Source: Nocardia sp. NBC_01327 (GTDB lineage Bacteria; Actinomycetota; Actinomycetes; Mycobacteriales; Mycobacteriaceae). Taken from it: a stretch of 64,000 nt of DNA. Below are positions 1-8,635 of the stretch, in pieces. The notes under the pieces were generated by a model that saw only the letters and a list, made by a program, of their open reading frames with translations, searched no databases and had not been told where the DNA came from. The stretch is from assembly GCF_035958815.1 (NCBI RefSeq), contig NZ_CP108383.1:5208001-5272000 (forward strand), given 5' to 3'. Position numbers and translations under genes: made by a program. Position 1 is the stretch's first letter. Each line of letters opens with the position of its first letter.

Positions 1-1
1 G

Positions 2-649
2 TCGGTCGACCCGTCGGTCTTCTCCGCGGTCAAGGGCGCGGCAGCCTTGTACGGGTGGTCCACCGGGGCGCAATGGGCGGCGCTGTATCAGCTGATCGGG
101 AACGAATCCTCCTGGAATCCGGACGCATCCGCCGAACCGGCGTCGGATGCGTTCGGGCTGTATCAGTTCCTGTCCACGACCTGGGCTGATGTCGGCGGGT
201 ACAAGTCGTCCGATCCGAAGGTGCAGGCGGTGTACGGCGACAAGTACATCCAGCAGCGGTACGGGGATCCGGTGAAGGCATTGGCGGCCTGGAATTCGAG
301 GTCACCGCACTGGTACGCCTCCGGCGGAGACGTATCCGGAGACGGGTCCAGCATCGGCGACATGATCCCGGCGATGCTCTCCAACGGGGAGTTCGTGGTC
401 AACGCCAATGCCGCGGACCGGCATCGGTCGCTGCTGCATGCGATCAATACCGATGCCGCCGGGTCGCAGGCTTTGCAGCTGCGGCAGGTGATCCCCTCCA
501 AAGGCTTGGTCGGGGCAGGGGTTTCGCGCGGCGGCCCGGACAACAGCACCACGATCAACGTCCACGCCGCCGATGTCGAGCAGGGATTCCAGCGCGCCCA
601 GCTGTATCAGCAGCAGCGCGCCGCTACCTACACCAGCCGCTGGCGGTAA
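2..649 (+). CDS. Tape-measure/tail lytic transglycosylase protein, C-terminal part (partial)
   Basis: The frame is open from the left edge, so this is the end of a longer protein. The motif NESSWNP (Glu at nt 104-106), followed by GLYQF and TTWAD, matches soluble lytic transglycosylase domains; the Glu would be the general acid cutting peptidoglycan. A second part (VSGDGSSIGDMIPAMLSNGEFVVNA, split here as GDMIPAMLSNGEF) is the segment commonly found near the end of tape-measure proteins of actinobacterial phages. Role inferred: tail length determination plus local wall digestion during DNA entry. The next genes are minor tail proteins, as expected downstream of a tape measure. Confidence 0.8.
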   Translation, partial: SVDPSVFSAVKGAAALYGWSTGAQWAALYQLIGNESSWNPDASAEPASDAFGLYQFLSTTWADVGGYKSSDPKVQAVYGDKYIQQRYGDPVKALAAWNSRSPHWYASGGDVSGDGSSIGDMIPAMLSNGEFVVNANAADRHRSLLHAINTDAAGSQALQLRQVIPSKGLVGAGVSRGGPDNSTTINVHAADVEQGFQRAQLYQQQRAATYTSRWR

Positions 650-696
650 CCCGCCTGCTCAGGTCCGGGCAGGTGGGTTACCGAACAAGCAACCCC

Positions 697-715
697 CACA
701 ACTGAATACAGGAGG
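697..715 (+). repeat. Start-associated repeat, copy 1
   Basis: CACAACTGAATA at 697-708 is followed by AGGAGG, six bases before the TTG start at 721. The same 12-mer, with at most one change, precedes three other late genes (3316, 6551, 8244). It supplies an extended ribosome-binding region. Confidence 0.75.
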
Positions 716-720
716 CGACT

Positions 721-1614
721 TTGGCGACGCCCGCAATGATCCAGCTGACCGGCGTCGACAACTCCGTGTGGACGCTGGCCGGTCCCGGGCAAGCTCAGCA
801 GGGTGTGGAGTTGGGGACCAACCCCAGCGGGATCTACGACGCACCGGTCACCACGATCTGGAACCAGTCCGCGTTCCAGATCGGCAGTACTTTCGCCGGG
901 TACAAGATCCCCAAACGCGACGTCGTGTTCGGGGTCAACATCTTCGAACTGCCCGGAATGTCCTGGCAGTCGGTGGATTCGGCGTGGCGCAGGGCGTGGG
1001 CGTACGACCAGGACTCGACGCTCACGATCACCACCGAGACCGGCACCCGGTCCCTGCTGCTGCGGATGTCGCAGCAACCATCCATGTCCTCGGTCCATGA
1101 TCCGCACCTGAAGCTCTGGGCGCAGGTCACCATGACCTGCACCGCAGGTATTCCCTGGTGGGTCGAGCAGGACTCCACTCAGAACTGGGTGGCGCCGATC
1201 GACACGACCGGCGGGGCTATCACGTCCGGGACGATCCTCATCGAGAACCCCACCGATCAGGCCATGTACCTCAAGTGGGTGTGCTCGGCGCCGGCGCAGT
1301 GGACGTTGCCCGACTTCTCCTGGGGCAACAACTTTTACGGGCGCGCGAGCACCGACGCGAACCGGGTGATCACTCTCCCGCGTACCAGTGCCGGTCAAGA
1401 CCTGACGGTGGACACGGACCCGATGGCGGAGATGATCGTCGCCGCTGACGGGTCACTGATGTGGGCGCTTATGGGCGGTGTCAGCTTCGAATACGCTGTC
1501 CCGCCCTATACCAAGTCCACCGCTGTCCCGGTATCGGTGACCTACGCCCCCGCGGGCGCATCGGTGATGTGCGTGCAACCGCGCAACTGGTCGCGTCCGT
1601 GGGGTGGGCAATGA
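721..1614 (+). CDS. Minor tail protein (distal-tail-like)
   Basis: 297 aa. TTG start chosen because AGGAGG lies six bases upstream and the start-associated repeat precedes it. The position directly after the tape measure, the length and the aromatic, beta-rich composition fit the first minor tail (Dit-like) protein of actinobacteriophages. Its stop overlaps the next ATG (ATGA at 1611-1614), implying translational coupling. No catalytic motif is visible. Family assigned by synteny rather than by a diagnostic motif. Confidence 0.7.
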   Translation: MATPAMIQLTGVDNSVWTLAGPGQAQQGVELGTNPSGIYDAPVTTIWNQSAFQIGSTFAGYKIPKRDVVFGVNIFELPGMSWQSVDSAWRRAWAYDQDSTLTITTETGTRSLLLRMSQQPSMSSVHDPHLKLWAQVTMTCTAGIPWWVEQDSTQNWVAPIDTTGGAITSGTILIENPTDQAMYLKWVCSAPAQWTLPDFSWGNNFYGRASTDANRVITLPRTSAGQDLTVDTDPMAEMIVAADGSLMWALMGGVSFEYAVPPYTKSTAVPVSVTYAPAGASVMCVQPRNWSRPWGGQ

Positions 1615-3290
1615 CCAACGTTCTCGATCTGCCCAAGATCTACGCCGACGCGAAAGCTGTTCAGCGGCACCGGCAAATCCAACGCTTCTCCCGTCCGCTG
1701 GTGCGCCTGTGGGACGGCAACTGGGTGTTGCGCGGGAACTGCACCCAGGAGATCGGCGGGGACTTCATCTGGCTGCTGAACGAAACCGGTACCGGGAAAT
1801 TGGTTCTCCCGCCGGAGAGCTACCTGGCGAAGTGGGCCTTGTCCACGATGTCCTCCAACCCGCAGAACGTGCACATCACCGTCGACAAGAACGGTGCCCG
1901 CTGGGGCGGGCGGATGTCGAAGGCCACCGTGAAGACCGACGACCAGGGCATCACCGTGGTCGAACTGGACTTCCTGCACGACTACGAGGAACTCAAACAC
2001 ATCTGTGTGTGGAGCAATCCGCTGCTACCGGCTATCTTCCAGTTCCCCAAGGACTTCATCCTGGCCGGCCCCAGCGTCTGGACATTGAAGCTGGCCTTGT
2101 TCTTGCAGCTGCTGCGCCTGGAAGCGTCGCTGTGGGCGCTGCCGGACGACCCGCTCGATATCAACGAGTGGTTCGACCTCGATCAGAGCACCTGGCCGAT
2201 CGTGGTGGCTCCCACCGATTTCCTGTCCGACGACTCGCTGTGGACCGTCTTCATCAGCCGCTGGAAGATGTTCCACGAAGCAGCCGCTCCCACACTGGAT
2301 TTCGCGCAGCTGATGGTCACCACCCGGCGCTGGTTGACCGGAGATCCGCCGCCGTGGCCGGGCGCGAACCTGCGCAACGGCTGCCTGGTGGTCGACATCG
2401 TCAACAAATCGGGGTTCTTCACCGGCACCTCCACCGGCGGAAACGCGTTCAGTGGTCTCGTCTACACCGGCGAAGTCCTGATCAACGACTTCCTGGACAA
2501 CCAGGGTGTCATCCTGCCGGATCCGAACGACCCCGCCGAGTACAAGAACCCGGGATGGATCGGGACACTGCCCTCGGATCCGTGGGTGATCTACCGGCCC
2601 GAAAAGCACACCGGTATCCAAACCTCGCAGTTCGTCATCACCCCGTTCACCGACGTCCAAATGTTGAGCGGAGGGCACTCAACCCCGGGCGTGAACGATG
2701 CCATCGAAGCAGCGATCGAGCTCGCCGGTGAGCTGGTAGGCGCAGCGATCCAAGCCACCGGCGTCGGTGTGCTGGCCGGCGGAACCGGTATCGGTGCCTC
2801 CATCGGAAACATCGCTGCCACAGTGCTATCGCCCCTGTTCACAGACGTGATCGCAGCCTGGGTCAGCACCAAGGACCCGGTCAGGGCGTACACCGCGGGC
2901 TGGTCGCACTACTACGAGCATTTCCAGACCGGCGCCGATAACGCCTACACCCTCGACAGTTTGATCGCGATCGTCGCGGCACTCTGGGCGACCCGGTCGT
3001 TCGTCTCCCATGACCTGGTGGTCGCCAATGGCGCCCCCTACCTCGTGGGAGATCAAGGGCAAGGGGACTTCTTTCTCGGCGACCGGGTCGGCTCCACGGT
3101 GAAGGGCATGCCGGCGGGGGAGATCTTCGTCGACCAGGTCTCCCAGCTCGAGCTGGCCTGGGACGTGAAGACGGCTCCCGACTGGAAAATAACGATCGGT
3201 ACCAGCAGGGAGACCGAAGACCCCTTCGGTAAGGCAATGAAGATGGTCCAGACCGTCATGGGCGGACTCGCGGACCTGTCGGTGATCTGA
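1611..3290 (+). CDS. Minor tail protein (Gp37/Siphovirus ReqiPepy6-like)
   Basis: 559 aa from the ATG at 1611, which overlaps the preceding stop by four bases; the frame is open further upstream, but that part lies inside the previous gene. The N-terminal half has repeated Trp/Arg-rich beta motifs such as RLWDGNW and WLLNETGTG, typical of long minor tail proteins that follow the Dit-like protein. A Gly/Ala-rich segment (about residues 380-420) could be a membrane-active helix. Role inferred: baseplate or hub component. Confidence 0.7.
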   Translation: MTNVLDLPKIYADAKAVQRHRQIQRFSRPLVRLWDGNWVLRGNCTQEIGGDFIWLLNETGTGKLVLPPESYLAKWALSTMSSNPQNVHITVDKNGARWGGRMSKATVKTDDQGITVVELDFLHDYEELKHICVWSNPLLPAIFQFPKDFILAGPSVWTLKLALFLQLLRLEASLWALPDDPLDINEWFDLDQSTWPIVVAPTDFLSDDSLWTVFISRWKMFHEAAAPTLDFAQLMVTTRRWLTGDPPPWPGANLRNGCLVVDIVNKSGFFTGTSTGGNAFSGLVYTGEVLINDFLDNQGVILPDPNDPAEYKNPGWIGTLPSDPWVIYRPEKHTGIQTSQFVITPFTDVQMLSGGHSTPGVNDAIEAAIELAGELVGAAIQATGVGVLAGGTGIGASIGNIAATVLSPLFTDVIAAWVSTKDPVRAYTAGWSHYYEHFQTGADNAYTLDSLIAIVAALWATRSFVSHDLVVANGAPYLVGDQGQGDFFLGDRVGSTVKGMPAGEIFVDQVSQLELAWDVKTAPDWKITIGTSRETEDPFGKAMKMVQTVMGGLADLSVI

Positions 3291-3315
3291 ATCCCGTTCG
3301 GGCGCAAAAGCATTC

Positions 3316-3332
3316 CACAACTGAACAGAGGT
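3316..3332 (+). repeat. Start-associated repeat, copy 2
   Basis: CACAACTGAACAGAGG begins at 3316 and precedes the ATG at 3338. It differs from copies 1, 3 and 4 by a T-to-C change in the 12-mer. Confidence 0.7.
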
Positions 3333-3337
3333 GAGAC

Positions 3338-3787
3338 ATGCACATCCCCCTTCAGGAGGGCTGCGACCCGACCAACCCGGAAGAGGCCTTCCTCTGGGCG
3401 TTGGTCGGGCTCCCCGGACCGCGCGGGGCGCCGATGCTGCTGAGCCCGAAAATCCTGCGCAAATGGTCACAACACCTGTGGGAACTGGGCATCCGGCACG
3501 AGCCGAGCGAACAGAAACGCGAATATCACCCGCCTGCCCGCGGCGCGCACCACTGGGTCAACGGCGCCGGCCGCTGGGTCGACAAAGGCACCGCGCGGGC
3601 ACCGCGGATCACCGCCCCCGACATCACGATGTTCACACCCGAAGAGCGAACACACCTGGTGCGGCAGCTCATCGAGCACGGTGAGCTCAAGCATCTGGCC
3701 ACCCCGCAGCACCAGCCGAACACCGCCATCGTGGGCCGTGCCCGGCGAGAAGGTCATGGCCACGCAGGAAACGCGGAGGTGCAATGA
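3338..3787 (+). CDS. Phage minor structural protein (DUF2744-like)
   Basis: 149 aa. Motifs such as PEEAFLWALVGLPG and LLSPKILRKWSQHL resemble the small DUF2744 proteins found among minor tail genes of mycobacteriophages and relatives. The start follows repeat copy 2 and GAGGTGAGAC. Its end overlaps the next ATG (ATGA at 3784). Exact role unknown. Family assignment from memory of the pattern, without a search. Confidence 0.6.
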   Translation: MHIPLQEGCDPTNPEEAFLWALVGLPGPRGAPMLLSPKILRKWSQHLWELGIRHEPSEQKREYHPPARGAHHWVNGAGRWVDKGTARAPRITAPDITMFTPEERTHLVRQLIEHGELKHLATPQHQPNTAIVGRARREGHGHAGNAEVQ

Positions 3788-4620
3788 CCTCCCCGGATGG
3801 GGCAGTACCCGATGGCGCGTACGTCGGTGATCCCAACTCCCCGAACAACATTGCGGCACTGGCGAACATGACCCAGGCATCAGCGTTGTCGATCATCTCG
3901 GGAAATGTGGTGAACGCGTTCAACAGCGCGGGCACCAACATCGGCAACCTGGTCAATCAGGGCACCGGCCCGGTACAGAACCAGGTCAACAACAGGCCCA
4001 CCTACACCGAGTCGCCGTTGAATATCCCGCTGTGGGTCAACATCAACAGCGACGACGACCCGACATTCCCGTTGTCGCAGTTGGTCAATTGGACCGACGT
4101 CACCTCCTCGTCGAGTTCCGTCGAGGATGCCGCACCGATCTACACACCGGCGACCGACGTCCTGGAACTGGGGTTCATCAGAGCCACACGGGACCGCACC
4201 TATTCCACGGTCGGGCTGATCACCGGCACAGGGGCGTGGGGCAACGCGCCGAATATGTTCTGGGTCTACGTCTACCGGATGGACCCGTCGACGGGGAACC
4301 TCACCCGGCTGTGGACCTCGGGGGACGTCGAAGCGGCCATCACTTTCCAAGGCACCCAGTTCCGGCTCTCGATGCCGACCCTGCAGGTACATCAGGGTGA
4401 CGTATTCGCGGTCGGCATCCAGCAGAACGCACCCTCCATCGGCACCGCGTGCAGGCCGCTGGCCTGCCTGTATCAGGCGGTCACCGACCAGCCACCGGGT
4501 GTGTATCCCCGAAACATCTACCAGTACTACAACGCCACAACGTCCTACCCCGCGCCCGTGAATATCGCGCAATCGACTCTGACCGACGGCAACTGGATTC
4601 CCTGGTTCGTCCTCGGCTGA
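3784..4620 (+). CDS. Minor tail protein
   Basis: 278 aa, ATGA overlap with the previous gene. Rich in Ser/Thr/Asn/Gln with beta-type patterning, ending in an aromatic segment (NWIPWFVLG). No enzymatic motif seen. Position between minor tail genes and lysin A supports a tail-tip or adhesin component that may contact the host surface. Confidence 0.6.
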   Translation: MTSPDGAVPDGAYVGDPNSPNNIAALANMTQASALSIISGNVVNAFNSAGTNIGNLVNQGTGPVQNQVNNRPTYTESPLNIPLWVNINSDDDPTFPLSQLVNWTDVTSSSSSVEDAAPIYTPATDVLELGFIRATRDRTYSTVGLITGTGAWGNAPNMFWVYVYRMDPSTGNLTRLWTSGDVEAAITFQGTQFRLSMPTLQVHQGDVFAVGIQQNAPSIGTACRPLACLYQAVTDQPPGVYPRNIYQYYNATTSYPAPVNIAQSTLTDGNWIPWFVLG

Positions 4621-4633
4621 GGCAGGAGCCCCG

Positions 4634-5509
4634 ATGACCCTCTTCGGCATCGACATCAGCAACAACAACGGCGCTGGCATCGACATGAGCCAGGTCAGGA
4701 GCGAAGGCTTCGACTTCGTGTTCTGCAAAGTGTCCCAAGGGGATTCGTTCGCGGACGCGACCTGGCCCCGATATCGGGATGCCGCCCTCGACGCCGGTCT
4801 GCTGGTCGCCGGGTACCACTACCTCGAGGACGGCGACCCGCACACCCAGGCGGCCTGGTACCTGCGTCACCTCGGCGACGGTGGCCGGTGCGGGGTGATG
4901 GTCGATTTCGAGGCCGGCAGCGGAAACGAAGCCAACTACTGGGGTTTCGTGAACGCGGTCAATGCGCTCGGGCGCACCGTGAACCTCTCCTACGAGCCGC
5001 GCTGGTACTGGGACCAGATCGGCGACCCGGACCTGACGCAATTGCCTGGTCTGATCCAGTCCAGCTATGTCAGCGGCACCGGATTCGCCGCGGCGCTCTA
5101 CCCGGGTGACGGCTCCCCGATGTGGAGCGGGTTCGGGGGCGCACAAGTCCAGATTTTGCAGTTCACCGATGCGGCGCAGGCAGCCGGACATGTGGTGGAC
5201 GCCAACGCTTTCCGCGGCTCCCGCACCGAACTCGCGGGGCTGCTCGGCTTACCGATCGACAACCCTGGAGGTACCGTGACCAACCCTGTTCCTGACCCCG
5301 GCACCCCCGCCGACCTTGCCCTGAGGGTCGCTGACATCGAAACCCAACTGCGCGGCCCGGGCTTGACCGGGTGGCCGCAGCTGGGTACCAACACCGCCGG
5401 TGCGAACCTGACCCTGGTGGACGCGATCGCTGCGCTGCGCGCGGACGTCGCCACCCTGCTGGCCCGTGTACCCGTGCCGCCCGTTGTCCAGGTGAAGGCG
5501 GCGTTCTGA
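4634..5509 (+). CDS. lysA: Endolysin lysin A, GH25 (lysozyme-type muramidase)
   Basis: 291 aa. The N-terminus FGIDISNNNG, GFDFVFCKVSQG and GVMVDFEAG are GH25 signatures; the Asp of GIDIS and the DFE pair match the acidic catalytic positions. It cuts the N-acetylmuramyl bond of peptidoglycan at the end of the lytic cycle. About residues 1-205 are catalytic; the Pro-rich rest (205-291) may be a linker with a small wall-binding or coiled segment. No signal peptide, so export needs the holins immediately downstream; the stop overlaps the next ATG. Confidence 0.88.
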   Translation: MTLFGIDISNNNGAGIDMSQVRSEGFDFVFCKVSQGDSFADATWPRYRDAALDAGLLVAGYHYLEDGDPHTQAAWYLRHLGDGGRCGVMVDFEAGSGNEANYWGFVNAVNALGRTVNLSYEPRWYWDQIGDPDLTQLPGLIQSSYVSGTGFAAALYPGDGSPMWSGFGGAQVQILQFTDAAQAAGHVVDANAFRGSRTELAGLLGLPIDNPGGTVTNPVPDPGTPADLALRVADIETQLRGPGLTGWPQLGTNTAGANLTLVDAIAALRADVATLLARVPVPPVVQVKAAF

Positions 5510-5799
5510 TGGGAACCGTGTTCTCGCGCAACGCGAAAGCGGTGGTGTCCGCGATCGGCGGTGTACTGGCGGTGCTGGCGTCGGTCGCCGCGCTGGCCCA
5601 GTACGCACCGGTATCGGTGTGGGCGCCCGCTGGCGGTGTGCTGACCGCGCTGGAGGCGCTGCGCACCGCGAATATCTGGTTCGTGCGCAACGAACCTGCG
5701 ATCGAGCAGGCGGTGGGCGAGGCCGGTGACCTGGTGGACACCGTGGGCGCGGCCGTGCACCCCACCGGCGCCGCCCCGGCTCCCGCAGCGGGCGTTTAG
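5509..5799 (+). CDS. Holin-like membrane protein
   Basis: 96 aa from the ATG at 5509, which overlaps the lysA stop. Two hydrophobic segments (about residues 12-28 and 33-48) follow a short charged N-terminus, with an acidic, Ala/Pro-rich tail. Small size, two membrane spans and position directly after lysA are typical of actinophage holins that open the membrane for lysin release. Confidence 0.72.
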   Translation: MGTVFSRNAKAVVSAIGGVLAVLASVAALAQYAPVSVWAPAGGVLTALEALRTANIWFVRNEPAIEQAVGEAGDLVDTVGAAVHPTGAAPAPAAGV

Positions 5800-6189
5800 G
5801 TGCCCGTCCTGGAAACGGCCACCTTGTCGGCGGCGACTTTCCTCGGCGGCACCGGTCTCTCGTCGTTCTTCATGTGGTTGCGGGCACGGCAGCGCGCACC
5901 GGTGGAGCAGATGCAGGGGCAGATCGCCGTGGCGAAAGGCATCAACGACATGGCCCTGGCCACACTGCAGAAGGTCGGCGTCGAACTCGGGGAGGTCACT
6001 GCCCGGCTGGACCGGGTCGAGGCGGCGCAGGAAAAGACCCTCACCGAACTGCACCGAGTGGACGGGTTGTTCCGGGAAGCGCTGAGCGTGTTGCGGATGG
6101 TCATCGAGGCCGTGCAAGCCGAGCGGTTGCCGAAGCTGACGATGTCCGATGATCTGCTGCGCGAAATCGCGAAGGTCGCCCGGCAATGA
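5800..6189 (+). CDS. Second holin-like protein: membrane anchor plus coiled coil (DUF2746-like)
   Basis: 129 aa, GTG start adjacent to the preceding stop. One N-terminal hydrophobic segment (about residues 8-25) is followed by a long amphipathic helix rich in Glu/Leu/Val (about 30-110). This matches DUF2746-type proteins that accompany holins in actinobacteriophage lysis cassettes, where they may tune lysis timing. Its end overlaps the next ATG. Confidence 0.62.
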   Translation: MPVLETATLSAATFLGGTGLSSFFMWLRARQRAPVEQMQGQIAVAKGINDMALATLQKVGVELGEVTARLDRVEAAQEKTLTELHRVDGLFREALSVLRMVIEAVQAERLPKLTMSDDLLREIAKVARQ

Positions 6190-6527
6190 CCGCGCCGACT
6201 CTGCCGAGCTACCTCGGCTTCGAAGCGACCGTGATCCCGATCCTGCTCTACACGGGAACTACCTTCTCGCAAACGATCTCACCGTCGGGGACCGGGGTGT
6301 TCCCGACCGGCACCACCGTGCAGTTGGTGCTCACCAGCCCCGGTGGTGCGGCGTTGGGCACATGGTCGGCGACCGTGACGCCGACGACCGCGACGTGGTC
6401 GGTGGCGAACACGATCGCGGACCTGATCCCGGTGAACACCCGCTATCTGATCACGGTCACCTTCCTGACGACTCCGGTGACGACTTTCCCGTGGTTCACC
6501 GGCGTGGTGCTGCGCCCGAAGTTCTGA
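6186..6527 (+). CDS. Small beta-sandwich phage protein (LtfC-like)
   Basis: 113 aa, ATGA overlap. Alternating Thr/Val-rich strands (TTVQLVLTSPGG, ATWSATVTP) suggest an all-beta fold like the LtfC/DUF7264-type small proteins encoded near tail or lysis genes in Nocardia and Gordonia phages. Probably a minor tail ornament. Assignment tentative. Confidence 0.5.
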   Translation: MTAPTLPSYLGFEATVIPILLYTGTTFSQTISPSGTGVFPTGTTVQLVLTSPGGAALGTWSATVTPTTATWSVANTIADLIPVNTRYLITVTFLTTPVTTFPWFTGVVLRPKF

Positions 6528-6550
6528 CCGATTCGCCTGATCCGTTCCCG

Positions 6551-6577
6551 CACAACTGAATACCAACTGAATAGGAG
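6551..6577 (+). repeat. Start-associated repeat, copy 3 (doubled)
   Basis: CACAACTGAATA at 6551-6562 is followed directly by a second AACTGAATAGGAG at 6565-6577, seven bases before the ATG at 6584. The partial duplication shows that the unit behaves as a repeat and not only as a ribosome-binding site. Confidence 0.75.
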
Positions 6578-6583
6578 CCTGCC

Positions 6584-6928
6584 ATGGCTATCGCTGTGAC
6601 CGCGACCAAGAACGCATTGTGCACCACCTACTCCCAGCAGGGCGCTTACATCTCCATTCACACCGCCGACCCCGGCAGCTCCGGTGCGAACGAAGCGAGT
6701 GGCGGCAGCCCCGCCTACGCGCGCATCCAAACCACTTGGGGTACCGCGGCGTCCTCGCAGATCACCGGCAGCGCGGTCACCATCAACTTGGCCGCCGGCA
6801 CGTACACCTATGCCGGGATCTGGACCGCCGCGACCGGTGGCACGTTCATCGACAAGGTCGCTATCGCCTCCACCACCCTCGGCGCACAGGGCTCGCTGAT
6901 CGTGACCCCGACCTTCTCTATTACGTAA
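6584..6928 (+). CDS. Phage tail fibre-like protein
   Basis: 114 aa preceded by repeat copy 3. Ala/Thr/Gly-rich with segments ISIHTADPGSSG and TYTYAGIWTAATGG, the pattern of the short tail-fibre proteins seen in many actinobacterial prophages. Probably trimeric and exposed. A 58-base gap follows, with no gene visible. Confidence 0.6.
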   Translation: MAIAVTATKNALCTTYSQQGAYISIHTADPGSSGANEASGGSPAYARIQTTWGTAASSQITGSAVTINLAAGTYTYAGIWTAATGGTFIDKVAIASTTLGAQGSLIVTPTFSIT

Positions 6929-6986
6929 ATCGGCTGCCAGACAACGTATTTCACCCTCACGCTAGTGTGTCGACGGGAGTCTGACC

Positions 6987-8231
6987 GTGCCGACGTGGAC
7001 GTCCCCGTTGCCCACCACCCCTACCCTGGTCGCCACTGAACCGGCGATCGGGGTGTTCACGAGCCCGCTGCCGGGCGTGGTGGTGGCGTTGATCGACTCC
7101 TCCACCATCCCGTTCATTCAGCCGATCGCCGCCGCCAATTTCACCGGCACAGGCACAGTCGCTTTGCCCTACAGCCCGTCCCAGCTGACCCCGTACACGC
7201 AAGGCGTCGCCGGATATCTGGCCTCCCAAACCCTGTCGTGGACATGCACGCAGACCGGTGCGCTCACCGCCGCCGGTTCCGCGACCGCAGTCGCGAAGGT
7301 CGGATCCGGTGGGGCGGTAGTCACGGCAGCGTTGACCGGTGTCGGCACCCTGAAACGGCCGGAGTTCACCGGGATCGGTGGCGGTGCTCTGACCGTGACC
7401 GCCGTGTTCGGTGCGCTGCTGGTCGCGGCATTCGCCGGCACCGGGACCACCACAGCCACCGTCAGCGTCGGCTCTCCGTTCCTGGTTGCCGCGTTCACCG
7501 GCGGCGGGACGTTGGCGGCGCTCGTGGCCTCGAGCGAAGCCGTACCGGCATCCGCCAGCGGTGCCGGCACCTTGAGTGCGACTATCGCTGCGATAGGAAG
7601 CGTCACTGTCGCAGCCTCGTTCACCGGTGCCGGTTCGCTGGTTGCGCCGATAGCACCGTTCAACGCCACCGGCACTCTCACCGCCCTGATCGGTGCCCCC
7701 GCCATGTTCACCGGTACGGGTGTCCTGTCGGCGCTGTCCGGTCAGTTCGGCGGGTGGGGCACCGTCGGGGCGCTGACAGCGATCGTGAGCATCCCCGCCT
7801 ACTTCTCCGCCACCAGCACGACCAAGCTGTTCATCACCCCGACCTTGCCGTTCGCCGCAGTGGGCACCACCACCGTCACCATCAAACCGTCCTCGACCGA
7901 AGCGGCCGCCGCGGCCGCGGTCGGCACGCTCGCTGCCGCCTTCCAAGTCACTGTGTCAGCTGGGTTCTCCGGCACGGGCACCCTGGGCGAAACCGAGTTC
8001 ATCGTGATGGCCGCCAACGGCACCGGTGTCGGTGCCGCGACCGTCACCGCGGTATGGAGCGAAGCCGAACCCGCGACGTTCACCGCGGCCGGGTCGCTTG
8101 CCATGGCTGTGTCCGGATCCGGTGCCGCCTACGCACTGGTCATGGAATCGCCGCTGTATCAAAACTTCTCAGCCACGCACGAGGCATTGGGATGGTGGTT
8201 CACCCCAGCACTGGATGACGCCACCGCCTGA
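6987..8231 (+). CDS. Repetitive minor tail/fibre protein
   Basis: 414 aa, GTG start with GGGAG eight bases upstream. Nearly the whole protein is built from degenerate units of about 20-35 residues around F-T-G-T/A-G-T-L-x-A, for example AAFTGGGTLAAL and ASFTGAGSLVA. This suggests a repeated beta-strand shaft. Such low-complexity repeats change length easily, which could alter adsorption. No enzyme motif. Confidence 0.6.
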   Translation: MPTWTSPLPTTPTLVATEPAIGVFTSPLPGVVVALIDSSTIPFIQPIAAANFTGTGTVALPYSPSQLTPYTQGVAGYLASQTLSWTCTQTGALTAAGSATAVAKVGSGGAVVTAALTGVGTLKRPEFTGIGGGALTVTAVFGALLVAAFAGTGTTTATVSVGSPFLVAAFTGGGTLAALVASSEAVPASASGAGTLSATIAAIGSVTVAASFTGAGSLVAPIAPFNATGTLTALIGAPAMFTGTGVLSALSGQFGGWGTVGALTAIVSIPAYFSATSTTKLFITPTLPFAAVGTTTVTIKPSSTEAAAAAAVGTLAAAFQVTVSAGFSGTGTLGETEFIVMAANGTGVGAATVTAVWSEAEPATFTAAGSLAMAVSGSGAAYALVMESPLYQNFSATHEALGWWFTPALDDATA

Positions 8232-8243
8232 ATGCTGTTGATG

Positions 8244-8260
8244 CACAACTGAATAGAGGA
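8244..8260 (+). repeat. Start-associated repeat, copy 4
   Basis: CACAACTGAATAGAGGA starts at 8244, directly before the ATG at 8263. Confidence 0.75.
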
Positions 8261-8262
8261 CC

Positions 8263-8625
8263 ATGACAACGAACTTGTTGCTGGCGACCACGATGACGCC
8301 GGAACTCCTGCTGTGGGGGCCGATTGGCACCTCGGATGCGGCCGTCTACACGTGCCCGGCGTTGAGCAGTGTGAAGATCGCCACCGCGGTGATCTGCAAC
8401 GTCACTTCCTCCACAGCCACAGTGTTCATCGGTCACGCCCGCTCCGGCGATACCGCAGGGGTGGGTCATCACGTGGTGCACGGGTACCAGCTCAAGGCAG
8501 GCGAGTCAGTCAGTCTCACCCCATATCTGGGTGGCGCCATGCTGACTGCCGGTGACTTCATCACCGGGTATTCGGGCACCGCATCTGCGGTCAACCTGAC
8601 TCTCACCGGCACCGTTTCCGCGTAG
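8263..8625 (+). CDS. Small tail protein
   Basis: 120 aa. Hydrophobic and Thr-rich with a beta-type pattern (SSTATVFIGHARSGD, LKAGESVSLTPYLGG). It resembles short structural proteins next to tail spikes, and a role as spike adaptor or decoration is inferred from position alone. Confidence 0.5.
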   Translation: MTTNLLLATTMTPELLLWGPIGTSDAAVYTCPALSSVKIATAVICNVTSSTATVFIGHARSGDTAGVGHHVVHGYQLKAGESVSLTPYLGGAMLTAGDFITGYSGTASAVNLTLTGTVSA

Positions 8626-8635
8626 GGGGACCGCA

